DNA of 13,709 nucleotides from Candidatus Aenigmatarchaeota archaeon (GCA_021163805.1 JAGGTL010000055.1:1-13709), one strand, 5' to 3'. Positions 1-6,637 are shown, numbered from the stretch's first letter. Numbers and translations are program-made. Notes: generated from the sequence alone by a model not told the origin.

Positions 1-371
1 TCAATATTTTCAATAATTCTACTTATTAATTCATTTATTTTTTCTCCTCTGTAACCTAAATCACCGCCCTCATTGAAACCTTTTTTTATGCTTCTAAACC
101 CTCTTTTCGGGTTTGGCAATCTGAATATCATTTTTTTATCTGTCTGTTTTGCCGGATTCTTTTTATCAATTAATTTTTTCAGAGTTTCTTCATTTATCTC
201 TCCAAAAGTTATATAATCTTTTGCTTTTTTTAACATTCCAAGATTATATTTGTTTTCCTCTAAAACAACCATATTATTTTTTCTCTTCAGACCCAAGAGG
301 ATGAGAGTATCTTCTATATCTTTTCTTACATTCCATTTTCCTCTCAATCTGATTGCTGCAATCTTTGCCAT
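1..371 (-). CDS. rpl30: Large-subunit ribosomal protein uL30, archaeal type (3' end cut by window edge)
   Basis: The reading frame opens at ATG 371 and stays open to the left edge, giving 123 codons without a stop. The N-terminus MAKIAAIRLRG, then NVRKDIEDTLILLGL and LGMLKKAKDYITFGEI, are signatures of the uL30 (archaeal L30P) family. RLPNPKRGF and GDLGYRGEKINELI belong to the extra C-terminal part found in archaeal/eukaryotic L30/L7 but not in bacterial L30. Archaeal members are about 150 residues, so about 30 residues should lie outside the window. It is a structural component of the 50S subunit. It lies 11 bases downstream of ksgA on the same strand and is probably co-transcribed with it. 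No Shine-Dalgarno sequence is seen before the ATG. In most archaea this gene follows the S5 gene in the spc operon; here ksgA takes that place. Confidence 0.93.
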   Translation of the reverse strand, partial: MAKIAAIRLRGKWNVRKDIEDTLILLGLKRKNNMVVLEENKYNLGMLKKAKDYITFGEINEETLKKLIDKKNPAKQTDKKMIFRLPNPKRGFRSIKKGFNEGGDLGYRGEKINELISRIIENI

Positions 372-382
372 AAATTTAAAAA

Positions 383-1108
383 TTAAAAATTTAAACTATT
401 CACAAATTTTCTTATTTTCTTCAATTCTTTCAAACTTAAACTTGCAACTTTTTTGTCAATTTCAAAATCTTTCAGAATATTTCTAACTTCTCTCTTTGTT
501 TTACCAGATCCTCTTATAATTGCTTCTCTCAGGGCATTTTTTGCTTTTTTATCTCTTTGTTTTATAAACTCCTTGAGAATTAATTCGTGTTTTTTGGTAA
601 TTTTTGGTTTTATTAAAACAATTCTCGAAAGAACTTTTGGTTTTGGATAAAAACTTTCGGGAAAAACCTCTTGATCTAATTTTATTTCAAAAAAAAGTTT
701 TGATATTAGCGAGAGTTTTGTATTTTTCTCCAACAGGGTTTTTACAAAATTTTCTGGAAATAATAAAACGGCTAGTTTAAAATCTTCATAGATTAGACGC
801 TGGATTAGTGGCTCCGAAATAGAATAAGGTATATCTGCCACAAGTTTATCAAAATTTGGGAAATTTATCTTCAGAGCATTGCCAAGAATTGGTTTTAGTT
901 TTTTGTTATTTATTTTTTTCAATTCTGAAAATAATTTCTCGTCTTTTTCTATTGCATAAACAAATTTAGCTTTATTTAAAAGCAATTTTGTCAAATTTCC
1001 TGTTCCAGCACCAATTTCCAGAACAATTTCATTTTTCTTTATCTTGGCCAACTCCGTAATTTTCAGTAAAACGTTTGCATCTATAATAAAGTGCTGGTCC
1101 AATTTCAT
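383..1108 (-). CDS. ksgA: rRNA adenine N6,N6-dimethyltransferase KsgA/Dim1
   Basis: Members of this family use S-adenosylmethionine to dimethylate two adjacent adenines in the last helix of 16S rRNA, a late step in small-subunit assembly. The 241-residue product begins MKLDQHFIID, the usual KsgA start. It carries the SAM-binding loop EIGAGTGNLT (residues 31-40), acidic E54 at the end of strand 2, and the catalytic-loop motif ADIPYSISEPL (91-101). The last 70 residues are basic and helical, matching the C-terminal domain. It is slightly shorter than typical archaeal members (about 260-280). Two active-site positions are unusual: GNAL (76-79) where GDAL is normal, and DIPY (92-95) where N(L/I)PY is normal. 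The start lies 3 bases after the stop of the upstream coiled-coil gene, which indicates a shared transcript with uL30 downstream. The family assignment is secure; full activity is not proven. Confidence 0.95.
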   Translation of the reverse strand: MKLDQHFIIDANVLLKITELAKIKKNEIVLEIGAGTGNLTKLLLNKAKFVYAIEKDEKLFSELKKINNKKLKPILGNALKINFPNFDKLVADIPYSISEPLIQRLIYEDFKLAVLLFPENFVKTLLEKNTKLSLISKLFFEIKLDQEVFPESFYPKPKVLSRIVLIKPKITKKHELILKEFIKQRDKKAKNALREAIIRGSGKTKREVRNILKDFEIDKKVASLSLKELKKIRKFVNSLNF

Positions 1109-1111
1109 TAT

Positions 1112-1990
1112 TTATTCCAAAACTTTTATCTTATTTATCTCCTCTCTCAAATTTTCTAATTCTCTGTTTAAATTTGAGATAACGTTGTCTAATGCATCTA
1201 TCTCCGCTCTGCTTTCTTCTCTGCCTTCTAATTTCATTCCTCTTGGTTTTAATAAACCGGAAGATAATTTAAATGCGGTTTCGCTCGCTTTTCTGTACAT
1301 TTCATTTAAAGTTGAAATATTTTCTTCTCTTATTTTTTCTAATTTATTTACAAGATCAAACAATTTGGCCATTCCATTTAGATAAGTTTCAAGATTCTGA
1401 AGAGTATCGAGAGTTTCTCCGTATTTTCCAATCTTAACAAATAAAGGTGCGAAATCTCTATTGGGTATTTCTTCAATTTTCGATTCTGTGGTAGGTCTTT
1501 CTTCCACTTCGATTTTTTTCTTTTGCAATCCGATCGGTGCTTCTTCGATTTTTTTCTTTTGCAATCTAACGGGTTCTTGTAATCCGACAGGTTCTTCTTC
1601 GATTTTTTTTTCTGTCTTCTCCCCATCTACCATGTCCAAAACATTCTCTTCTATATGTTTTTCTCTTTTTATCAATTCCAAGATGGCCTTTTCTATATTG
1701 TAATAGGAATATCCTTGTTCTCTTAAAATTGAATATATTTCATCGATGGTTTTTCCTTCTTGGTGCAGGGACAAAACCTTGGTTAAAATTACCTCATTAT
1801 TTTCGTTTTCTTTTTCCATAATATTTTCTCTCCTATTCTTAATCTTATCAAAATCTCCTTTATTTTCGTCTTTTGGGCCATAATTTTCTTCAAAAGGTGA
1901 CATGTAATTGGACCCTAAATCCTTTATTGTGGGAAAGCTTCTGCCGGTAGCTCCCTCCTTCAACTCAAGAACAAATTTGCTATCCTCCAT
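1112..1990 (-). CDS. Hypothetical protein with helical N-terminal domain, charged repeat linker and C-terminal coiled coil
   Basis: I do not recognise a named family. From ATG 1990 the product is 292 residues; an in-frame ATG at 2035 would add 15 residues (MFNCTGIYLN...) but would crowd the divergent gene. Residues about 62-110 (EVILTKVLSLHQEGKTIDEI onward) look like a small helical or winged-helix module, of the style LxxxGxxxDEIxxxLxxxGYSxxxI. Residues about 125-190 are a low-complexity KKKIEE/GLQ linker made of tandem repeats. Residues about 185-292 begin with the hydrophobic FAPLFVKIGKYGETL and continue as long amphipathic helices ending in a coiled coil. No signal peptide or membrane segment is seen, so it is probably cytosolic. 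Its stop is 3 bases before ksgA, suggesting co-expression with ribosome genes. A scaffold or adaptor role is only a guess from the architecture. Confidence 0.75.
   Translation of the reverse strand: MEDSKFVLELKEGATGRSFPTIKDLGSNYMSPFEENYGPKDENKGDFDKIKNRRENIMEKENENNEVILTKVLSLHQEGKTIDEIYSILREQGYSYYNIEKAILELIKREKHIEENVLDMVDGEKTEKKIEEEPVGLQEPVRLQKKKIEEAPIGLQKKKIEVEERPTTESKIEEIPNRDFAPLFVKIGKYGETLDTLQNLETYLNGMAKLFDLVNKLEKIREENISTLNEMYRKASETAFKLSSGLLKPRGMKLEGREESRAEIDALDNVISNLNRELENLREEINKIKVLE
1508..1610. repeat. 36-bp tandem coding repeat with an 18-bp sub-duplication
   Basis: The segment TTCGATTTTTTTCTTTTGCA begins at 1508 and again at 1544 (36 bases later). Its first 12 bases recur at 1598, 54 bases on, i.e. 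36 plus an 18-base insertion. The inserted 18 bases (1580-1597) resemble the preceding 18, so there is a nested duplication. All spacings are multiples of three, so the frame of the coiled-coil gene is kept. On the coding strand the units read as KKKIEE-x-P-x-GLQ plus an extra EPVRLQ. It probably arose by slippage and encodes a flexible charged linker. Confidence 0.75.
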
Positions 1991-2053
1991 AAATGTTCTT
2001 TTTATATTTAAGTAAATACCCGTGCAATTGAACATTTTTGAAAAATATTATTT
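1991..2053. promoter_or_regulatory. Divergent promoter region between coiled-coil and LAGLIDADG-like genes
   Basis: This 63-base spacer separates two divergent start codons. A TTTATATTTAAGTAAATA tract (2001-2018) could be a TATA element for the plus-strand gene at 2054. An AAATAATATTTTT tract read on the minus strand (about 2038-2050) could serve the minus-strand gene. Both are guesses from base composition; no clear BRE or Shine-Dalgarno site is present. Confidence 0.3.
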
Positions 2054-2593
2054 ATGGCAAAATTTGAACTTCTTGGGTTTCTACATGCGGGTGGCTCAAT
2101 AAAATCAAAAAAGAAAGTGGAACTGCAGACAAAAAAACCGGAACTTGCGTTCCTTTTTTTTGAATTACTGAGTGAAATTGGAAAACCAGAAATAAAGAAA
2201 AATACAAAAATTATCGTCTCTCTGAAAGATAAAAAATTAAACGATTTTTTTGAAGATTTTGGAATAAATCTGCCTTTAAACAAAAATAATCTTCCAATAA
2301 AAATTTTGGACAGCAGCAAAAAAAGAATTTCTTTTTTAAGGGGATTTCTTGAGGGAAAAAGCTCAATCTCGGTCAAAAACAAGATTATAAAAGTTTCGGG
2401 GAAAAAAGAACAACTGGAACAAATAAAAAAACTTCTTGAATTGGAGGGAGTTGATGCGAGAATTTATAAAAACAAGACCTATTTTTCACTGTATATTGAA
2501 GGGAAAATGAAGTGCTTTGTTTTTAGAAACAAAATTGGCTTTTTGAGTAAAGAAAAAAATAAAAAATTGGAGAAAATTTTATCCGCTATTTAG
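2054..2593 (+). CDS. LAGLIDADG-fold protein, catalytic acids absent (probable domesticated nucleic-acid-binding protein)
   Basis: The 179-residue product shows two degenerate LAGLIDADG repeats. The first starts at residue 6 (LLGFLHAGGSI) and the second at 94 (FLRGFLEGKSSI). Each is followed by the strand/helix pattern of the saddle fold: VELQTKKPELAFLFFELLSE (22-41) after the first, and KEQLEQIKKLLELEGV (118-133) then NKIGFLSKEKNKKLEKIL (159-176) after the second. In active homing endonucleases the eighth motif position is Asp/Glu; here it is Gly13 in the first copy and Lys102 in the second. DNA cleavage is therefore unlikely, while binding may persist. No intein, intron or extended host gene surrounds it. 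It lies 22 bases before the FAD enzyme on the same strand. A role as a regulator or RNA-binding factor is inference; WhiA is a known precedent for a non-cleaving LAGLIDADG protein. Confidence 0.75.
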   Translation: MAKFELLGFLHAGGSIKSKKKVELQTKKPELAFLFFELLSEIGKPEIKKNTKIIVSLKDKKLNDFFEDFGINLPLNKNNLPIKILDSSKKRISFLRGFLEGKSSISVKNKIIKVSGKKEQLEQIKKLLELEGVDARIYKNKTYFSLYIEGKMKCFVFRNKIGFLSKEKNKKLEKILSAI

Positions 2594-2615
2594 ATAATTA
2601 ATTTCAATTCTATTA

Positions 2616-3917
2616 ATGAAAGTTGGAATATTGGGAGGAGGTTTAACAGGATTAATTTTAGGTTATCTGTTAAAACAAAAAAATATTGAGTTTGAGATTC
2701 TGGAAAAAAGTGATGAATGTGGTGGATTGTGCAAAACAATACAAGAACGGGGTTTTACTTTTGATATTGGCGGAGGCCATATTATATTTTCCAGAGACGA
2801 AGAAATTCTGAATTTTATGCTAAATCTTTTGGGAAACAACAAAATCAGGAACAGAAGAAACACAAAAATTTTATATAAAAATTATTTCGTTAAATATCCT
2901 TTTGAAAACGGATTGAGCGATCTTCCAATAGAAGAAAACTTTGAATGTTTGAATGAATTTATAAAAACGCTTAATAAAAAATTTGATAAACCAAAAAATT
3001 TTAAGGAATGGATCTATCAGACATTTGGAAAAGGTATTGCAGAAAAATATATGGTTCCCTATAATGAGAAAATATGGAATTATAAAACGGAAGATATGGC
3101 AACATTCTGGATTGAGGGCAGAGTGCCAAAACCTCCGCCAGAAGATATAATAAAATCTTCTCTGGGGATGAAAACGGAGGGTTATACTCATCAACTTTAT
3201 TTTTATTATCCGAAATATGGAGGCATACAGTCGCTAATAAAATCTATTGAAAAGAAAGTAGACAACATAATAAAGACTTTTGAAATTAAATCCATCAAAA
3301 AAGAAAAAAACAAATGGATTGTTTCAAATAATAAAGAAGAAAGAGAATTTGACAAAATAATATCGACAATTCCGATCTTTGATTTGGTTAAAGCATTGAA
3401 TGATGTACCGGAAAATGTTGTTAATTCCGTTAAGGATTTGAAATACAATTCGTTAATAAATGTGATGATCGGATTGGATACAGATAAACTAAATAATTTT
3501 CATTGGCTCTATTTGCCAGATAAAAATATTTTAGCACACAGATTGATTTTTCCAAAAAATGATAGCCCATATATGACTCCAGAAGGAAAATCTTCTCTGA
3601 CAGCGGAAATAACCTATAGTGAAGGAGACCTTATTTCAAAGATGAAGGATAAAGATATAATAGACAATATAATAGAAAATCTTGATGAGAAGAAGTTAAT
3701 CAATAAACAGGATGTGTGCTATAAAAAAATTGCGAGATTAAAATATGCTTATATTGTTTATGACTTAAATTATGAAAACAATGTAAAAATAATTTATGAT
3801 TTTTTTAAAGAAGTTGGAATTGGTTTATGCGGAAGATTTTCTGAATTCAAATATTTAAATATGGATGCTTGCATAAAATCGGCAATAAATTATATTAAAA
3901 ATAATTTTGGCGGATAA
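2616..3917 (+). CDS. FAD-dependent oxidoreductase, protoporphyrinogen-oxidase/UDP-galactopyranose-mutase-like
   Basis: The 433-residue protein starts with a dinucleotide-binding strand-loop-helix, VGILGGGLTGL (3-13), followed by E30 at the end of strand 2 (FEILEKS) to hold the FAD ribose. The loop ECGGLCKT (34-41) and then FDIGGGHIIF are typical of the amine oxidase/protoporphyrinogen oxidase fold. The C-terminus GLCGRFSEFKYLNMDACIKS is the matching FAD-binding end. The middle (VPYNEKIWNY, then GYTHQLYFYYPKYGGIQSL) resembles an archaeal/bacterial group usually found beside glycosyltransferases. That points to sugar-nucleotide or glycan chemistry rather than haem synthesis, and no haem gene is nearby. 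A GT2 gene follows 5 bases later, a likely two-gene unit. The substrate cannot be told from sequence; a UDP-galactopyranose mutase-like ring isomerase is one option, a carotenoid or amine oxidase another. Confidence 0.83.
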   Translation: MKVGILGGGLTGLILGYLLKQKNIEFEILEKSDECGGLCKTIQERGFTFDIGGGHIIFSRDEEILNFMLNLLGNNKIRNRRNTKILYKNYFVKYPFENGLSDLPIEENFECLNEFIKTLNKKFDKPKNFKEWIYQTFGKGIAEKYMVPYNEKIWNYKTEDMATFWIEGRVPKPPPEDIIKSSLGMKTEGYTHQLYFYYPKYGGIQSLIKSIEKKVDNIIKTFEIKSIKKEKNKWIVSNNKEEREFDKIISTIPIFDLVKALNDVPENVVNSVKDLKYNSLINVMIGLDTDKLNNFHWLYLPDKNILAHRLIFPKNDSPYMTPEGKSSLTAEITYSEGDLISKMKDKDIIDNIIENLDEKKLINKQDVCYKKIARLKYAYIVYDLNYENNVKIIYDFFKEVGIGLCGRFSEFKYLNMDACIKSAINYIKNNFGG

Positions 3918-3922
3918 TAGTT

Positions 3923-4651
3923 ATGATATCGGTAATAATACCAACATATAATGAAGAAAAAAATATTGAAAATTGCCTTAAAGCCCTGTCTAATCAGACA
4001 CTGCCAAGAAATAAATACGAGATTATTGTGGTCGATGGAGGTAGTAAAGATAGAACTGTAAAAATTGCAAGAAAATATGCGGATAAAGTAATCCTGCAAA
4101 AAAGCGAAGGTGTTGGAGGTGCAAGAAATGATGGAGTTAAATTGGCGAAATACGATCTAATTGCGACGACGGATGCTGATTGCATTGCTCCAAGGGATTG
4201 GTTGGAAAGAATTGTAATAAATTTTGAAAATAAAGATATAGTGTGCGTCTATGGACAGCAGAAGCCTCTTGAAAACACATTTAAAAACAAAATCAGTCTA
4301 AAATTATCAAATATATTCATATTTTTCGCGTATTTTTTTAATATTTATCTGACCGTTGGAGCAAATATGGCTTTTAGAAAAAAACCTTTCTTATCTGTGG
4401 GAGGATATAAAAGTTATAGTGCTGGAGATGATTTCGAACTTCCGCTCAGATTAAAAAAGAAAGGTAAAATTAAGCACGATCCAAAAATGAAAATATTGTT
4501 TTCTATGAGGAGATATGATGAAGATGGCATTTTAAAAACTCTTATGAACTGGATATTAAATATAATTAATGAAAAATATAATCTAAACCTGAATATTAAG
4601 AAATATAATAAAAAATGTTATAAATATTGGAATTTAAAACTGGAAAATTAA
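3923..4651 (+). CDS. Family 2 glycosyltransferase (GT-A fold)
   Basis: The 242-residue protein starts with ISVIIPTYNEEKNIENCLKA (2-21), the nucleotide-binding N-terminus of GT2 enzymes. IIVVDGGSKDRT follows, and then the metal-binding DxD motif D84-A-D86 in TTDADC. The acceptor/catalytic part is seen as VGGYKSYSAGDDFELPLRLK (residues 159-178), with acidic D169/D170. A hydrophobic stretch (about 128-147, IFIFFAYFFNIYL) may dip into the membrane. The C-terminal tail is short and basic. GT2 enzymes transfer sugar from a nucleotide-sugar, usually with inversion, often onto a polyprenyl-phosphate-linked glycan. It is placed 5 bases after the FAD enzyme, and uppS, which makes polyprenyl carrier, lies downstream on the other strand. 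A part in cell-surface glycan or protein N-glycosylation is therefore plausible. Donor and acceptor are unknown. Confidence 0.93.
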   Translation: MISVIIPTYNEEKNIENCLKALSNQTLPRNKYEIIVVDGGSKDRTVKIARKYADKVILQKSEGVGGARNDGVKLAKYDLIATTDADCIAPRDWLERIVINFENKDIVCVYGQQKPLENTFKNKISLKLSNIFIFFAYFFNIYLTVGANMAFRKKPFLSVGGYKSYSAGDDFELPLRLKKKGKIKHDPKMKILFSMRRYDEDGILKTLMNWILNIINEKYNLNLNIKKYNKKCYKYWNLKLEN

Positions 4652-4659
4652 ATAAAAAA

Positions 4660-4690
4660 TTCCTCTTATTTTAAAAAAAGAATTCTATTT
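4660..4690 (+). promoter_or_regulatory. Putative TATA element upstream of spt5
   Basis: The 39-base spacer before spt5 contains TTATTTTAAAAAAAG (about 4666-4680), a TATA-like tract roughly 15-20 bases before the ATG. No Shine-Dalgarno site is present, which is compatible with a leaderless or nearly leaderless message. Weak evidence, based on composition and position only. Confidence 0.3.
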
Positions 4691-5128
4691 ATGATAATTC
4701 CAATAAGAGTGATCATAGGAAGGGAAAGAATGGCTCTTGATTATATAGAGAAAGAAATAAAATTGAGAAATCTGGATGTAAAGTCAATTTTATTTCTTGA
4801 GGACCTAAAAGGATATATATTTCTTGAAGGTGAAGAGGAAGATATAAACAGAGCAATTTATGGAGCCCCGCATGTGAGGGGAATAATATCCAAACCGGTG
4901 ACAATAAAAGGAATTAAGAAATATCTGGTTAAAGAGAAATCTGCCGTGGAATTAAATGTGGGTGATATTATAGAAGTTTTGAGTGGACCGTTCAGAGGAG
5001 AAAAAGGAAAAATAGTGAGAATAAATGAGGCAAAAAAAGAACTCACAATAGAACTATTGGAGGCTGTGGTTCCAATTCCACTAACCCTCTCAATAAATGT
5101 TGTAAGATTAATCGAGAAGAAAAAATAG
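4691..5128 (+). CDS. spt5: Transcription elongation factor Spt5 (NusG homologue)
   Basis: Archaeal Spt5 binds the RNA polymerase clamp across the main cleft, usually as a dimer with Spt4, and raises processivity. The 145-residue length is typical of the archaeal two-domain form. The N-terminal NGN domain spans about residues 3-82, with IRVIIGRERMALDYI (5-19), KGYIFLEGEEEDINRAIYG (40-58) and APHVRGIISKPVTI (59-72). The KOW domain spans about 86-142, beginning NVGDIIEVLSGPFRGEKGKI (89-108). The start follows a TATA-like tract without a Shine-Dalgarno site. In many archaea spt5 sits after secE and before the L11/L1 ribosomal genes; here it stands alone after a glycosyltransferase. Its stop directly abuts the stop of uppS on the opposite strand. 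Confidence 0.95.
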   Translation: MIIPIRVIIGRERMALDYIEKEIKLRNLDVKSILFLEDLKGYIFLEGEEEDINRAIYGAPHVRGIISKPVTIKGIKKYLVKEKSAVELNVGDIIEVLSGPFRGEKGKIVRINEAKKELTIELLEAVVPIPLTLSINVVRLIEKKK

Positions 5129-5800
5129 CTATTTTCCAAACCTTCTTTCTCTTTTTTCAATGGTTTTTATCATTTTCAAAAAATCCCTTTTTTGTATTTC
5201 TGGAAAATATTTTGGCTCAAAATACAATTCGGAATACACCGACTGAAATGGCAATAATCCGCTTAATCTTTGCTCACCGCTTGTTCGGATTATGATATCC
5301 GGTTCGTCTGACAACCAGAGATATTTTTTAAATCTATTTTCATTTATTTTCTTTTTGCCTTCCGACAGAATCTGATTTATGGCCTGAATTATCTCTTTTC
5401 TTCCGCCATAATTAAGAAGAATATTCAGATTGAGTTCGACATTCTGTTTTGTTTTTTCTTCTATATCTCTAAACAATTTTTGCAGTTTTTTTGAGAATTG
5501 CTTCGTATTCCCAATGATTTTGATTTTTATGCCTTCTTTGTCAATTCGCTCATCCAATAAAATTTCCTTGCCTTTTTTTTCAAACAACATGAAAAGAATT
5601 TTTTTTTCTAACTCCGGTCTTCTCCAGTTTTCTGTTGAAAATCCCCACACAGTCAAAGTTTTTATTTTTAATTCTTTGCACCACCCAACAATCTCATAAA
5701 TCTTATCCATTGCTCTGTTATAAACAACATCAATGGATAATCCCATTTTCTTCGCATATCTTCTATTTCCGTCGGGTATAATTGCAATATGATTTAACAT
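5129..5800 (-). CDS. uppS: cis-Prenyltransferase, UppS-type polyprenyl diphosphate synthase
   Basis: This family condenses isopentenyl diphosphate units in cis onto an allylic primer to make the long polyprenyl carrier lipid used for glycan assembly. The 223-residue protein shows HIAIIPDGNRRYAKK (4-18) with catalytic D10, and WGFSTENWRRP (52-62). The C-terminal substrate site is RTSGEQRLS (172-180), with R172, R178 and S180, followed by QSVYSELYFEPKYFPE with metal-binding E191. Against E. coli UppS, the segment after DGNRRYAKKMG is unusual: the GHxxG motif is replaced by VYNRA (26-30), so the usual His is Tyr27 and both glycines are lost. The other essential residues remain, so activity is likely. 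It converges with spt5 and diverges from the prepilin peptidase across a 29-base spacer. Confidence 0.95.
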   Translation of the reverse strand: MLNHIAIIPDGNRRYAKKMGLSIDVVYNRAMDKIYEIVGWCKELKIKTLTVWGFSTENWRRPELEKKILFMLFEKKGKEILLDERIDKEGIKIKIIGNTKQFSKKLQKLFRDIEEKTKQNVELNLNILLNYGGRKEIIQAINQILSEGKKKINENRFKKYLWLSDEPDIIIRTSGEQRLSGLLPFQSVYSELYFEPKYFPEIQKRDFLKMIKTIEKRERRFGK

Positions 5801-5829
5801 AAAAATAATAGGATAAATTAATTAAAATT
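5801..5829. promoter_or_regulatory. 29-bp divergent promoter spacer between uppS and prepilin peptidase
   Basis: Start codons at 5800 (minus) and 5830 (plus) are only 29 bases apart. The spacer is almost purely A/T, with ATAAATTAATTAAAATT (5813-5829) readable as a TATA-like tract on both strands. Both messages would have very short or no leaders. Overlapping core promoters, and therefore mutual interference, are possible but inferred. Confidence 0.35.
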
Positions 5830-6594
5830 ATGATAGATATACCTTTTATAACCTGTCTAACCATAACTTTATTTGCTGGAATCTATGACCTGAAAACGAG
5901 TGATGTTTTTGAAGAAATTCCCGCCCTGCTAATTTCTTTTGGATTGTTCTACTGGTTTATGTTTTCTTTAATCCAAAACAATTTTATCTATTTTATTAAT
6001 TCTGTTTTGGTTGGTATTTTCTTTTTGTCTTTTGGATTATTTTTGTATAAAGCGAGATTCTGGGGGGATGGAGATGCCTGGATTCTTGGAGGAATTGGTT
6101 TTTTAGTTCCGCATTTGCGGGACACTTTTATCATATATCCGCTCTCATTTATTTTCAATCTTCTAATTATTGGTGGAGTATATTCAGTAATATATATTTT
6201 AATCTATGGCCTCCTTAATAAAGAAATAAGAAAAAAATTCGTCCTGAAATTTAAAAAACATTGTGCAATTTATCTTGGCTTTCTTCTAACCTGCATCTTC
6301 ATATCGGTTTATTTGCCCTTTATGTTTTTGATTGGATTCCTTCCGTTAATTTATCTCTATGCGAAGATCATTGAAAAAGGAATGAAGAAGAGAATTAGCA
6401 CGGAAGAATTAAAGGTGGGAGATGTGCTTGCAGGAGAAGAAATTTCTGGACTAAAAGAAGAAGATATAATGAAGATCAGGAAGGAAAAAAAATTTATTGA
6501 GATTCAGGAAGGTGTTCGGTTTACAATGGTTTTTCCTTTAACTCTTATTTTTATTTATTTCTTTGGAGGATTATTCGGATTGTTTATAATTTGA
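5830..6594 (+). CDS. Archaeal type IV prepilin/prearchaellin peptidase (A24 aspartyl protease)
   Basis: These integral membrane aspartyl proteases cut the leader from type IV pilin-like or archaellin precursors. The 254-residue product has about six to seven hydrophobic segments. Two catalytic aspartates fit the family: D20 in AGIYDLKTSDVFEEIP (16-31, the D-L-K/R pattern after helix 1) and D82 in the GxGD motif WGDGDAWILGGIG (78-90). A soluble segment at about 185-228 (STEELKVGDVLAGEEISGLK, then EEDIMKIRK) precedes the last hydrophobic helix. I recall similar segments in PibD-like archaeal enzymes with a C-terminal extension. No pilin or pilus ATPase gene lies in the window, so the substrate is unknown. 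Transcription is divergent from uppS. Confidence 0.85.
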   Translation: MIDIPFITCLTITLFAGIYDLKTSDVFEEIPALLISFGLFYWFMFSLIQNNFIYFINSVLVGIFFLSFGLFLYKARFWGDGDAWILGGIGFLVPHLRDTFIIYPLSFIFNLLIIGGVYSVIYILIYGLLNKEIRKKFVLKFKKHCAIYLGFLLTCIFISVYLPFMFLIGFLPLIYLYAKIIEKGMKKRISTEELKVGDVLAGEEISGLKEEDIMKIRKEKKFIEIQEGVRFTMVFPLTLIFIYFFGGLFGLFII

Positions 6595-6637
6595 AACAGT
6601 TTATTCGATATTGAGACAAAACTCTTTTAGCATTTAA

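Noticed and set aside
1508..1610. CRISPR-like or intergenic tandem repeat
   Set aside because: Units are adjacent with no spacers and lie in frame inside a coding region, encoding a charged linker.
1991..2035. Upstream ATG (2035) for the coiled-coil gene
   Set aside because: The extra residues MFNCTGIYLNIKRTF look like translated promoter DNA and leave only 18 bases before the divergent ATG. ATG 1990 is preferred but not certain.
2054..2593. Active homing endonuclease
   Set aside because: Catalytic acidic positions are Gly and Lys, and there is no split host gene, intein junction or intron signature around it.
2616..3917. Haem-pathway protoporphyrinogen oxidase (HemG/HemY)
   Set aside because: The FAD motifs are shared across a broad fold. 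The central region and the adjacent GT2 gene fit the glycan-linked group better, and no haem gene is nearby.
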